The position numbers and the translations under genes are program-made. From Owenia fusiformis (lineage: Eukaryota > Annelida > Polychaeta > Sabellida > Oweniidae), in assembly GCA_903813345.2 (NCBI GenBank), contig CAIIXF020000002.1:32382109-32446108 (forward strand): a DNA stretch of 64,000 nucleotides, given 5' to 3'. Position 1 is the first letter of the stretch. Each line of letters opens with the position of its first letter. Of this stretch, positions 1-11,499 are shown piece by piece. The notes under the pieces were generated by a model, which did not search any database, was not told the origin of the DNA, and was given only the letters and a program-made list of their open reading frames with translations.

Positions 1-409
1 TTATATCCTTTATTCCAGAACGATTTGTGCCATTTGATCTAAACATCTAAAGATACAGTTCTCAAATTACACACAAATAGTCCACCAACTCGGACATAGT
101 CATTTATATCTAGAATAAATAACTTAATGATATACAATTGAAATATAGACGTTCTGTAATTAATTAACATTCGACTTATATAACTGAATATATTTCTTTT
201 ATTGACAAAAGTGTCAAAGCATGACACATTAGTCTACATTATGTACAAACTAAGAAACTAATCTAACTAAAAACTAACGTACTATAAATTATGAGAATAC
301 ATGGATACAATTAACTCTAAAATAAAACTACATATAGGAAGGACTTCAATTGTCAATTGTAAGTCATTGGTTAAAGTCTAGATGCACATGGGATTGGCAG
401 TATAGCACT

Positions 410-972
410 CTAATTGTTGGTTTGCATGAGAATTTTAAAGGAATGGTGTCGTATATGTCTTTGGATTGTGATATTTTGCTTGTTCATGATCATATTAAAA
501 CTTGGCTCATTTAAAATAAAATGTTGACCAATTGTTTCTTTCATCTTCTGAATACAAGTTTCCCCTTGTGCATCATACTTTGTACAATTAATAAAAAATG
601 TTTTTCATCCTCAATACTATCACACACAATACATAGTCTTTCTGTAGCTGAATTTGGTTTAGGTTTAGCATAACAGACGCCCGGCTTCATTTGAAGTGAT
701 TCACACCATGAAACAATTAATTGACTATACATCATGTATATGTAGCATAGTAATTACTATTAATACAAGTTTCCCCTTGTGCATCATACTTTGTACAATT
801 AGTAAAAAAATGTTTTTCATCCTCAATACTATCACACACAATACATAGTCTTTCTGTAGCCGAATTTGGTTTAGGTTTAGCATAACAGACGCCCGGCTTC
901 ATTTGAAGTGATTCACACCATGAAACAATTAATTGACTATACATCATGTATATGTAGCATAGTAATTACTAT
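410..972 (-). mobile_element. Degenerate LINE ORF2 C-terminal tail
   Basis: Read on the minus strand, this encodes the zinc-knuckle-like tail typical of non-LTR retrotransposon ORF2 proteins. Its pattern is ERLCIVC...EDEKHFF.NC.KY, that is C-x2-C followed by H-x4-C, and it is followed by a short lysine-rich tail. No reverse transcriptase domain precedes it, so it is a 3' fragment. The frame is broken near an A-run in the copy at 551-761. The same fragment starts every tandem unit, so it predates the duplication. Confidence 0.6.
551..972. repeat. Local 211-bp tandem duplication inside the LINE tail
   Basis: The segment beginning AATACAAGTTTCCCC at 551 recurs at 762, and the two differ at only a few positions. 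Unit 2 (33660-33880) has a single copy, so this gain is specific to unit 1 or was lost from unit 2. Confidence 0.85.
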
Positions 973-1422
973 TAATGTAATTACATTTGAATTTACTGAA
1001 GTAAATGTCCTGAAATATTTGTGTATGCATACATTAACTTACTAAAACTAGTTGGCAAGTAATTTATTTTTAGAGTGAATTAAAATGTTTAAGATTCCGG
1101 TCATGCCAAACTTCTTTTTGTTTTCAAGAAATGTAGTCAAGATTTTGTTTTTAACATACTCAATGTACATGTATCAATACTTTTTCGGGTATTTCTATAT
1201 AATCAAAACTTCTCAAATATAAAATGATGTATAAGCCTAGCTGCTAAGATGATTCATGAATAATCTGAAATACTAAGTAATAAATTGAATTTTTTTAAAC
1301 TCGTTGTTAAATAATTTATTTTAAGAGTGAATAAATATGTTCACGATTCTGGTCATGTCGGAACTTCTTCAATACATTTTAACATACTCGATATAACAGT
1401 ACTTTTTCCGATATTACCATAT

Positions 1423-2255
1423 CACGGGCTGGTATCGAAATATTTGTCCGCTGTGACGGAGCATGCTCTTTTTCATAAGAACACTAAGAAAACTTCACGA
1501 TTTATTTTTTAACTCATATTCGTTACACCATAGAAAATTACTTACTCCATGCAATGGATATATCATTTGCGGGTAACTCCCACTTCTGTTTGAAGTTCAA
1601 TTACGATGGGAAGAAAAGCTATTGAAAATGGCGCCGGAGTATCATACTTCAAAATGTACCATTTCTTGTTTAACTTTCTATTGGCACGATATATAGTGAC
1701 ACGATAATATTTACACATGGTTTCAGCATAACTAAGAAGGTATAGATGAGATGTTGATGTATTTGGTCTTTTTAATTCTTTTATAAAAAAATTTTTTTTA
1801 AATTTTTCTGTCCGCTGTGACGGAGCAGTTGCAAATGTGAACTGTGAAAATGCTCCGTCACAGCGGAGCAAAAAATATTATATTATTTTTTATAAAAAAA
1901 AATTAAAAAGACCCAATGCATTAATATCTCATTAATACATTCAGAGTTATGCTGAAAACATATGTTAATATTATCGTGTCACAATATCATGCCATTAAAA
2001 TGTTAAAAAAGAAATGGTACATTTTAGAGTTTGATACTCTGGCGCCGTTTTCAATAGCTCTACTCCTAGCGTTATTGGACTTCAAACAGAAGTGACGGTT
2101 ACCCGCAAATGATATATCCATTGCATGGAGTAAGTAATTTTATTTGATATAACGAAACATATGAGTTAAAAAATAAATCGTGAAGCATTCTCAGTGTTTT
2201 TATGAAGAATAGCATGCTCCGTCACAGCGGACAAATCTTTCGATACCAGCCTGTG
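1423..2255. mobile_element. Foldback DNA element with ~400-bp arms
   Basis: The ends are CACGGGCTGGTATCG and the reverse complement of CACAGGCTGGTATCG. The two arms pair over most of their length around a centre near 1840. A perfect 5-bp repeat, CATAT, flanks the element at 1418-1422 and 2256-2260. The motif GTCCGCTGTGACGGAGCA occurs near both tips and, with small changes, twice more at the centre. There is no coding sequence. CAC termini with a 5-bp TSD are reminiscent of the Transib superfamily, but no transposase is present to confirm this. Unit 2 lacks the element together with the diverged local repeat that hosts it. Confidence 0.8.
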
Positions 2256-2362
2256 CATATGATCAAAACTTTTCAAAATGAAAAAGCCTGTAAAGGTAAT
2301 GTATGGTTGTACTTGTTTTGTATTCCAGAATCGGCATCGAGATAAGGAAGCAGAGAGACGAC

Positions 2363-2513
2363 ATTCAAAGTAGAGCGAAACATTTCAAGTAGAGAACAGT
2401 ATTTCAAGTAGAGAACGGTGTTTAAGTAGAGAACGGTGTTTCAATTAGAGAACGGTGTTTCAAGTAGAGAACATTATTTCAAGTAGAGAACGGTATTTAA
2501 AGTGTAGAGAACG
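2363..2513. repeat. Minisatellite, ~20-bp unit (TTTCAAGTAGAGAACGGTG)
   Basis: About seven imperfect head-to-tail copies of a unit containing AAGTAGAGAACGG. The same array, with about the same copy number, is at 34226-34377 in unit 2, so it predates the duplication. Confidence 0.85.
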
Positions 2514-2519
2514 GTGGGG

Positions 2520-2645
2520 AGGGGGGCATGGGGCCGTCCCCTTTAGTTTAATTTTGGGCCCCGAAATTTTGTAGGGCTTCAAAGATTTGGGCCTTTTTGG
2601 GCATAATTTGGCCTTTTAAAGCCCTTTTTAGGCGAATTTAACAAA
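2520..2645. mobile_element. Fragment of the GGGCCC-rich short element
   Basis: A G-run is followed by sequence rich in GGGCC, including GGGCATAATTTGGCC. This matches the reverse complement of part of the intact short element at 8640-8866. Terminal repeats are not recognisable here. The counterpart in unit 2 is at about 34381-34510. Confidence 0.5.
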
Positions 2646-3985
2646 AAATGGACCTAAATTGGAGAATACAAAACTACTTTAGAATTATGTGAAATATAAA
2701 CGTACAATCAAAAGTTAGTTGTATTCGTATTTTTATGTTATATTTAGATTACAGCAAGGAATGAGTCATTGCCAAACCAAGAAATAATATATTTCACTCT
2801 CAGTTTCACATATAATCATGTTATAATTTTGTGTGAATAGAGATACATGTAACCTTTACATTTCTATTCAACATGCTAAGCTTTCTTTTTATTTCAATGA
2901 CGACACATAACCATACACCTTTGAATGATGTTTCTCATTCCCTCATTGCCCACGCTGCGTGTTTTTTCATGTTATATTCTGAATGCCGTTTGTCGTTCCC
3001 TATGATGAATGTTTGGCCTTTACCCGAAATGACAAATGTTGCTTGCACATCTTAGTCATTGTAAGTGCCAGAATACTTTTATATCGATTCCAATGAAAAT
3101 GATTGCATCCATTGCAATCTTTAATACTTCACATGCATTATGAGCAACATGCTCGTAGTCAGCTTTTAGTACACTCCCCTCCATAAGTTTGGCAACCTTA
3201 GCTCCCCCATTGAACTACGTGTTAACGCCTCTTTACTTTTGAATTTTTATTTACTTAACCTGCGAAGAAAATATTTGTAATATTGATGGAAACGTAATTT
3301 GACTTTATTTCCAATACCTCCAAAGTTTCTCAATTTTTTTGATGATAAATTTGATGACTCTTTGAAAGTCGACACTCCCATGTTAACCAATGCAGAAATG
3401 GAAGGTTTGCCGCAAGTCATACGACAGAGTATCCAACCATTCGAGTCCTTGCAAAAAATACGAGCTAGAAAGGAAATTGAAGTTGCTAACTGTATATAAC
3501 AAAAAATGGAAATGCTTCAGGTTCAACAAAGTTAAAGGGCTTTAAAGTCAAAATTGTTTTTCAAAAACTTCTCCCATTGAAATAACACAGGAGGCGAAAA
3601 ATTATTTTCAAAAATGACTTTGAAGCGCTGTAACTTTAGTATTCATCAAATAAACTAAACACTTTTACAAAAAGTTCGACAATTCAATTTTCTACATGAA
3701 ACTATTTTTGCTTAATCTTTTACTGAAAAGATATCATGATTTCTGATTTTTCCCGAATCCTCCATTTCCCATTGGATAACATGGGAATGACGATTTTCAA
3801 AAATTCATCAAATTTATCATCAGTTTTCGACCTAACTTATAGAGGGAAGTGTAACGTGGGGGGGGGGCTAGAACCCATCACCCTGCCCACACATAAAAAA
3901 ATTCCATGCTAAATCAGCACCTGAGGCGACCTTAAAAATTTAGAGGGTGGGAGACGAAAACAAGGCATTAATGTAGATGATTTAA
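2646..3985. other. No gene recognised; conserved between units
   Basis: AT-rich sequence shared almost unchanged with 34511-35830. A 66-residue reading frame at 3299-3499 is interrupted in unit 2, so it is not supported as a gene. A short G-run lies near 3860. Confidence 0.5.
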
Positions 3986-3989
3986 AAAA

Positions 3990-4440
3990 TTGGTCAATTT
4001 GAAGCAAGTTAAAAATGACATTTTTGACCCCGACAAGGTCATTGAAGTGAAATCTCGAATCTAAAATCAGATTTGTACTTGTAGATAATTTTGAAAAAAG
4101 AATTGGTCAATTTGAAGCAATTTGAAAAATACCCCTTTGACCCCTTTGACCTTGAGAAGGTCAATAAAGGTCGAATCTCAAATCTATAGTCAGATTTGTA
4201 CTTCTGATAACTTGAAGATGATTTGAAAAAAATGGTCAATTTGAAGCAAACTGAAAAATACCCTTTTGACCCCTTTGACCTTGAGAAGGTCAATAAAGGT
4301 CGAATCTCAAATCTATAGTCAGATTTGTACTTCTGATAACTTGAAGATGATTTGAAAAAAATTGGTCAATTTGAAGCAAGTTGAAAAATATCTTTTTTAC
4401 CTTTTTTGACCTTAAAAACCGAAGGTCAAATCTTGAATGT
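3990..4440. repeat. Minisatellite, ~129-bp unit with GACCTT/AAGGTC palindrome
   Basis: Three to four imperfect repeats, each containing TTGACCTTGAGAAGGTCAAT followed by AAATCTATAGTCAGATTTG and a GATGATTTGAAAAAA segment. Each repeat carries the inverted pair TGACCT-TGAGA-AGGTCA, the nuclear-receptor half-site in everted orientation. Any receptor binding is inference only. Confidence 0.75.
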
Positions 4441-6811
4441 CAAATAGAAAGAATATCGTTCAAGATCGAACGAGACCCCAATCCCCCACACGTACACACA
4501 GCCTGGCCGAGGACCTGAGTAATATAAAGAAAGACTTCAGACAAAAAATGGGCGTGGGTGTTATTTTGAAAAAAAATTAACCCCAGTAACTTAAAATCAT
4601 GATGGTCATTTCGAAAAAGCTCTTATAGATTAGACGTAATCGAAAGCTACGAAAACCAAATTTAGTCTCCTGTTTAAAAAGCCCTATTCTTCACTAAATT
4701 GGTTAGATTCTAGGTTTGCTCAGTAACATATTTCTCCTACTAACGAGAATGACAAGAATAGTGTAACCAATTCTAAAAACAATCTTAAAAGATACTTCGG
4801 GTGGAATGCGCATCATTTTTAACGAAAACTAAGACTTTACTTCATCATCTAGCAAAGACACTTTTTTTTGCTCGTACAGTACTAGGTTTTTATTTTATTA
4901 AGCAAAAAGTGACGGTTAAAAATAGAAAATGGAAACATGTGTCTAAATTCCATGATGATCACTTTCGGAATAAAAAAAGTTATAAACTTCTAAAAAGCTC
5001 TCCTTATCAATCCTTCTCTTTTACATTTCTTCGGAGGAGGCAAAGAAGTAATATTAGGGAGTTTAAGCTTGCATGTAAAATTGAAACGCCAACCTATGCG
5101 TTATACCTTAACGTAACCGAGCATTATACCATATACTATAAAAGAGTGAAAATGAATGAATATTTTCAACATTATTTATAATGTATGATATTATAAAGTA
5201 GGCCATGTCATAGTAAAAGGGTACTCTTGGAATGATTAATGGAGTCTAATATAAATATATCATCCAAAACAGATGTATTGGAGAATTCATGATTATTAGA
5301 CACTCTTTTCTGGAAAAAACATATTAAATGAAGCCACAAACTTTGTCCTATAGTGAGGGCATCGGTGAAGAAGTACTGTACATGTAAAATTATATGAACG
5401 TGTCTTGCCCATTTCTTAAGTTAAAAATAATTTCCGGCTTATAATTTCAAACGATAACATTGACTCTTTTTACATTTTTATTTTTACAATTCAATACTAA
5501 TATCCAAGGAAACGTGTTTATTGTTTGTTTGACACACACAAATGTGATATATAATATCTCATTTGAAATTAAACCAGACTTACAAGTATTGAACGATTAA
5601 CGAAAATATGTTAATTTTTTATTCCTTTGAAAATTGCTCAGGTTACGAAATGCCAATAAAGTTCCAATGATGCCGCTTACGAATTTATAAAATATAGTGT
5701 GTTCCCTCTTCAATTCAAGAGAAAACCATGTCATATGAATATTTTATTTTTCGAATTTTGTATTTTTTGAAATATCAATTATCGTAAATTGGCCCATGTA
5801 CAGGTGGCCCAATAAAAAATTAACCGTTTGAACAGGCTATATTTTCCTTATTACTTGCAGGATTACTTTCATATTTTCACATGCTGTAGAGGAAGGTCAA
5901 TATTTTTTGTTGGTACCATATATTTTTCTTAGTCTCGAAATTTGCAGAAACTATAAGCCCTAATCAAACATCACTGAAAATGGATATGAATGTAAACTTC
6001 AACATCTGCGATTCTTCAACCCTTGAACAATCTTCCCATGGAAATGTTTTTAGCCACAGACTAAAAAACCTAAAGTTTTCTAAATTTGGTTTTGAATCCC
6101 GCATATTATGGTGTAAAAATTAGCATCTTACCTCCGTTAGTTGCAAAGTTATTGTGATCCAAAGAAATCGCAAAGTTATTATGAGGACCTCCTACCCTTT
6201 TACACCGGGTTCGGTAAAGCACGGTTCACTGTTTTTTCGAAGATAAAAACGAACGAGTCAAATAATGCACAGTTCGGATAGCGGCAAACCCGGTTTATCA
6301 GGGCGCAGCATATGCCAACGAGTGCTTCTGAAACTTATGGAGGAGTGAGGGAGGTCGAGGGCGTACCTATTGACTGACTAAATAGAATGGTGGGCTCGGT
6401 TAAAAGGCAGTCTGATGATTAGCCTTTTGCAGATTATTGACATAGACTAGACATGTGATGATCAGGTCAGTGTGGTATTCTACCAACTATCAGGAAAATA
6501 AACAAGACATAAACATATAAACTGTTACTACTCGTCATTTGTTACAGACGTCGACCACCGAACGCCACGCACCAACTTCCGAACAGTTCAACACCATCTA
6601 CAAAAACTGGAGAGTAGAACAATATTTGTAGCCTATGTAACAACTTCTGGCGGTGACACAAAGTGCATTGATAAATCAAAGAAATGAATGACAAGAGGTG
6701 GGTATTATGTTTTGAAACGATTGTATTTTGCTACAATCAGAAAGTCATTTTAACGCAAAACTCATTTAGAAAACTTAAGATTACGCCATCGTATGGTTAT
6801 AATCGTACGAG
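4441..6811. other. No gene recognised; conserved between units
   Basis: Non-repetitive sequence shared with unit 2. Between 5945 and 5960 lies the empty site into which the CAGG element inserted in unit 2 (CTATA at 37982-37986). Unit 1 lacks about 95 bp that unit 2 has at about 36869-36964. Some of this stretch must be the 3' untranslated region of the methyltransferase gene that ends at 6812, but I see no convincing poly(A) signal on the minus strand. Confidence 0.45.
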
Positions 6812-9515
6812 TCAGATTATTCTAAAGACGGCCCTGAATCCATCAATTGGTTTGTCGACATACCAATTTGGGAAATATTCTTTTTTGACCAATGTCCACA
6901 TTTTGTCGTTTTCAAGTTGTTCCATGGCTTCCTTAAATCCTACCATTTTCTCCAATAAGTCAGCTCGTATCTGAATCAGAATCAGGCCGCCTGGAATAAC
7001 ATTGATATTTTACATACTAGGGACCATCCTCGGAATGCAGGGCTCCAGGCATCACCGCCTGCGTTCTTTCCCCCTTTCTTAGGAAGAACGAGGTACGAGT
7101 ACTTGTAGGCCTGTATTCGGATGATATCATATAGGGAACTATAGACAATATTGAAATATTATGCTCATGATTGCATTTTAAAAGTATTCTAACTTGTCTT
7201 GAACATTGCTATGTTAATATGTTTAGTGATTTTGATATATTTTGACCAACACATCACAGAGCTCACCAAGAGGATTGATAAACTATTAAACCCACTTAAA
7301 TCTCTAAGCAACAAATTAAATGGAAAACACCTGGAATTAATCTTCAAATCTTTCATACTTCCAATTTTCGACTATTGCGATATTCTTTATGGTTGTGCAA
7401 ATATGAATAAATTAAAATCCATTGATCAATTATACTACAAAGCAGCCTGCATTTGCTCAGGTGTACTACATGGAACATCTTCAACAAAAGTCTTTAACTG
7501 CTTAAATTGGCCAAAGCTATCTGATAGAAGACAAATGCATAGACTTTTCCTGATGTACCGAGCTTACAACAATAAACTTCCATCCTACGTTTTGAGCATT
7601 TTTAATCAATATCGTAGAAATCTTCCATCAATAACACGAAGAAGTCGTGACTACCAAATTCCAATCAAAACCTCAACATTTTCAAATAGATCATGCGTAT
7701 TTAAATCCATCATTGACTGGGAGTCTCTCCCACCCGAAATTAAAGAATCACCAAATCTAAATATTTTTAAATCAAATGTAAAGAAAAAATTAATGACTAC
7801 TTATATCATTAATTCCTCTGAGATCTCCTTGACAAGGAGCCAAGAAATTTCTCTGAACAAGGTGCGCTGTGATCTGATCTTCCAGTCCCATTTTTACGCC
7901 CACAATTTTACTAATGTACCATCCCCTACATGCAAATGTGGGTATAGCAATGAAACATCCATTCATGTTATGTTCTCTTGTAACCTTAGATCACAATATC
8001 TTAAAGATTTAGAGGATGCACTTACTCTTCTAAATTTTAATTACCCAGCATTTAAAAACCAGCAAGACAAATTATCATTGTTTTTGTATGGAGACAGAAG
8101 TCTGCCAAAAGAAGTTAATATTGAAATTTTAAGGCTCACCTCAGCTTTTATTCAAAGGTGTGCAAGCGTGTAAGTATTTCTTCCACCACCAACTGTATAA
8201 TTTTGTACACAATAATTATTTTGCTTATTGCAAATTCATTGTCATACTTTCTTTTTAAATCTTGTTATTATTTAATTGTGGCTTATAATGCTTCATTGCA
8301 AAGCCGCAACATGTGTATGTAATAATTCTATTTTACTATGAAATAAATCAAATATAAAAAAAAAAAAAAAAAAAAATTTTGATAAATAATAGCATTCAAT
8401 CATCACTGTCAAGATTTTCATTTTTTCTTTCAAGACACAAGACACGCAGCGCATTACCACCAAAAAGTAGCTTTTAAAATTAAATTTTACATAAGTGAAT
8501 TTCTATAAACTCTCTCCCCAATCTCTTAGAATGTTACACATTTTTTATTTATGTATTTTAAATATTTTGAAAAATAATGCAAAGTGTCCAACTTTTGTGG
8601 TCACCCTGTCGATAACAAGTCGATGGTCTGGTCAGTCTGCACTGGCGGATCCAGAAACTAATAAGCAGACAAGGGGGGGGGGGGGCAAACTTCGAGTCAG
8701 CAAAAATAATTTGGGCCCCTAAAACCAAAAGTTGGGCCCAAATTTTTAAAATTCAAGCCCGATTTTTGTATTATTTGGTTTAAAAAGGCCAAATTATGCC
8801 CAAAAAGACCCACCTTTTTGAAGCCCTACAAGATTTTTGGGCCCACATATTTTTGATCCGCCGGTGGTCTGCACACGATATCTCACATGATTCTATTATC
8901 ATCGAGATCTGATTGTACGAGGCTAAATTATAATTACTGTACCAGGTTTCATGATGCGGACCAACTCTGGAAAACAGTCACCGGTGACATGGGACTCGTT
9001 AAAGCAACCAGTTGCAACTGCGCCATCGTACGTATCTAAACAAACAAAGGATAAGTGTTAACGTGGTTTAAACAGAGGTGACATGAATAGAGAAAAACTG
9101 GAATAATTCTATATTTTTACATCTGTACAAGGTGTGATCAATATGTTTTGTAATTGACCCTCTGACTGTGAAAATGTTTCTATATCAAGTACGATGATGT
9201 CACTTAGGGTGCAAATTCTTTCATATGCTCAAACATGTTTTCATGAGCCTAATAAACCATATAATATTTTTAACTGAAACTAACCCTGTCAGCAAAAACC
9301 CAAAATTATTGTTTCTGAAGGATAGAGTTTATTCAGTATGGATATGTTTTAATAAGACATTCTGGTTAAGATAGCTTACCATTTTTGATGTCCAGTGTGT
9401 TTAGCCCAAGGAAATCACAAATCAGTCGGTTGTAAACATTCTTAGACTTGGCTACATCTAGCATGGCCTGGTTAGCATCTATAGCATCAATATCAGTGAA
9501 ACCCAGTCTCTGCAG
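6812..9515 (-). CDS. METTL27-like methyltransferase, last three coding exons (unit 1)
   Basis: The minus-strand exons are 9380-9515, 8943-9035 and 6812-6990 (stop at 6812-6814). Each has an AG acceptor; the first two have GT donors (gtaagct, gtacag), and both splice joins are phase 1 and in frame. The joined product reads LQRLGFTDIDAIDANQAMLD..., then NDTYDGAVATGCFNESHV...RIMKPGGLILIQIRADLLEK, and ends in FRAVFRII. In METTL27/WBSCR27 proteins the order is the acidic SAM-ribose loop (DAIDANQAML), motif IV (DTYDGAVATG) and the RIxKPGG turn, followed by a C-terminal helix. The exon or exons with motif I (GxGTG) should lie at higher coordinates, but I did not find them by eye, so the gene may be 5'-truncated or have distant exons. 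The last intron hosts a LINE and a short MITE. The substrate is unknown. Confidence 0.82.
7238..8375 (+). mobile_element. 5'-truncated LINE (non-LTR retrotransposon) insertion
   Basis: The insertion is flanked by the 9-bp target repeat ATTTTGATA at 7229-7237 and 8376-8384, and ends in a ~20-bp poly(A). Unit 2 has the uninterrupted site at about 41735. An open frame from the left junction to a stop at 8173 encodes about 311 residues of the ORF2 C-terminus: the RT thumb region (FILPIFDYCDILYG), the conserved W.SLPPEI segment, and a terminal zinc-like CKCG...ETSIHVMFSC motif. The palm with the catalytic YxDD and any endonuclease are missing, so the copy cannot move itself. It lies antisense inside the last methyltransferase intron. 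Confidence 0.9.
8640..8866. mobile_element. Short non-autonomous DNA element, CAC...GTG ends, 5-bp TSD (unit 1)
   Basis: The ends are CACTGGCGGATC and the reverse complement of CACCGGCGGATC. The 227-bp body has a G-run and many GGGCCC blocks. GTCTG at 8635-8639 and 8867-8871 is a perfect 5-bp TSD. The element is present at the same place in unit 2 (42444-42668), so it predates the duplication. The termini and TSD length are compatible with a Transib-type MITE, which is inference. Confidence 0.75.
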
Positions 9516-9920
9516 CTAAAAAGATAATACCCACATGAGGCTAACATGTGTATCAATTGTTATAAACATTATTTGACTTGACTACATCTAGCATGGCCTG
9601 GTTAGCATCTATAGCATCAATATCAGCGAAACTCAGTCTCTGCAGCTAAAAAGATAATACTGACATGAGGCTAACATGTGTATCAATTGTTGTATGTTAT
9701 AAATATTCTTAGACTTGGCTACATCTAGCATGGCCTGGTTAGCATCTATAGCATCAATATCAGTGAAACCCAGTCTCTGCAGCTAAAAAGATAATACCCA
9801 CATGAGGCTAACATGTGTATCAATTGTTATAAACATTATTTGACTTGACTACATCTAGCATGGCCTGGTAAGCATCTACAGCATCAATATCAGTGAAGCC
9901 CAGTCTCTGCAGCTGAAAAT
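9436..9920 (-). repeat. Exon-derived minisatellite (4 repeats, unit 1)
   Basis: A ~125-130-bp unit is repeated. Each unit holds about 80 nt of the methyltransferase exon (from CTGCAG through AAGTCTAAG on the minus strand), its AG acceptor, and about 50 nt of upstream intron. The downstream half of the exon and the GT donor occur only in the true exon at 9380-9515. The repeats therefore add 3' splice sites and exon starts upstream of the real one, without donors. The array is cut on its right by the foldback transposon at 9923. Confidence 0.88.
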
Positions 9921-10539
9921 AGTCCAGTACTGTAAAAACATAAAAAAATAAATGAAAAAATTGCAATACTTATTAAACCTAGTGCAACAAATGCATATTG
10001 ATGAGTTTAAAGACATATCAAAAATCTAGAAAAATCTAAGTAGTGGAAAACATGTAAAATTCACTATTTGTACCCCCTGGTATTATTTTATGAGGGGTAC
10101 TATGATAAGCATTTATATTTTCTGTTGGGTGCCCCTAATCACATTCACATTTCAGAGATTATGCATCAATATATAGTTAGTTGTCATGCGAAGCTTGATC
10201 TTGATTGGTCAATTGGTTACCATGGCAACACAATTTAATTGCAAAATATTGTAAATATTAAGGATAAATCTACTGTTTCCCTACAAACAGATGGTAGGTT
10301 GTCATTTTTAATTTTTCAAAATGGACAAAAGTTGAGCTTGATACATATTGAAGGTGTTTACAACAAGATAACATGATAAATAGGATGACATATTTGGCGC
10401 ATGTTTGATAACTACTGTATATGCCATAGTAACACAACATAATGTATGTAAATCGTTGGTAGAGGTCATTCCAGGTACTCCTTGTTCCTTAACAAATTGT
10501 TTATTACATTCATCCTTAAGAACTGTTTATCAACTTAGA

Positions 10540-11240
10540 CAATGTAGGCTGTATCAATCTTGGATTATGGATGCTGTACCCATCATAGACTCTGGAGGAT
10601 GAACCCATTAAACACCAGAGGCTTAACTCTCTAAGACTCTAGAGGCTGTACCATCTTAGATCCATTTATTAGATCACAATTAATCACAGATTGATGTGAC
10701 AAAATGGTGACTCTTGACATCTTATACCCTAGAAGGTGTATCAACTTAGACTATGTAGGCTGTATCAATCTTGGATTATGGATGCTGTACCCATTATAGA
10801 CTCTGGAGGATGAACCCATTAAACACTATAGGCTAAACTCTCTAAGATTCTAGAGGCTGTACCATCTTAGACTCTTGGAGGCTACACCCATCTTTGACTT
10901 TGGAGAGGCCGTACCATCTTATATAGCAAGCATAGCCTGAAAGCTGTGCCATCTTATACTCTGGAGACTGATCCCATGTTATATCTGGAGGCCGTACCAT
11001 CTAAGGGTCTGGAGGCTGTACCATCTTAGACTTATGGAGGCTGTACCCATTCTAGGCTCTGACTGCTATAGCAATCTTAGATTCTGAATGTTGTATCATC
11101 TCGGACTCTGCATGCTGAATACATATTACGCTCTAGAGGCTGTATCATATTAGATTCTTGAGACTGCACTAATCTTATACTCTGGAGGCTGTACCATCTA
11201 TATACTCTGGAGGCTGGACCAACTTAGGCTCTTCTGAACT
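10540..11240. repeat. Minisatellite, GGAGGCTGTACCATCTTAGA unit
   Basis: Roughly twenty imperfect 25-35-bp repeats built around CTGGAGGCTGTACCATCTTAG, lying in the left arm of the giant foldback element. The right arm has no equivalent. A similar array is at about 46440-47150 in unit 2. Confidence 0.8.
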
Positions 11241-11499
11241 ATTCTATGGTCTCGGGTTTTACCATATTAGGCTATTGGATGATATGTTCTGGTATTGAAG
11301 CGCACCATAGTGTGTGTCAAAACTCCAGAAAATCACAAAAACCTATGTTGTGGTAGCTTACTATGAAGTGACCCATTATCATTATAGATTGGTCCATCAA
11401 CTATTAATTTTTACTTGTCTGCACTCAAAAAAGGTGACATGAATGGGCTAAACGGCTTGCCACAAGGTGCAACCATCAAAAAGATGAGTTTGAAAAAAT

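Noticed and set aside
1563-1871. 102-residue minus-strand frame
   Set aside because: It lies in one arm of the 833-bp foldback element, has no recognisable domain, and the other arm does not preserve it.
3299-3499. 66-residue plus-strand frame
   Set aside because: The unit 2 copy has a stop inside it and there is no family match.
4801-5181. 126-residue plus-strand frame, with a related one at 36868-37212
   Set aside because: The first part differs between units because of a ~95-bp indel. The composition is basic and low in motifs, so there is no support for a protein.
6684-6974. 96-residue plus-strand frame, also at 41189-41479
   Set aside because: It is antisense to the terminal methyltransferase exon, which has splice sites and family motifs on the other strand.
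7199-7237. An ATG at 7199 in frame with the LINE protein
   Set aside because: These 13 codons lie in host flank and target duplication. The LINE sequence starts at 7238, so the ATG is accidental.
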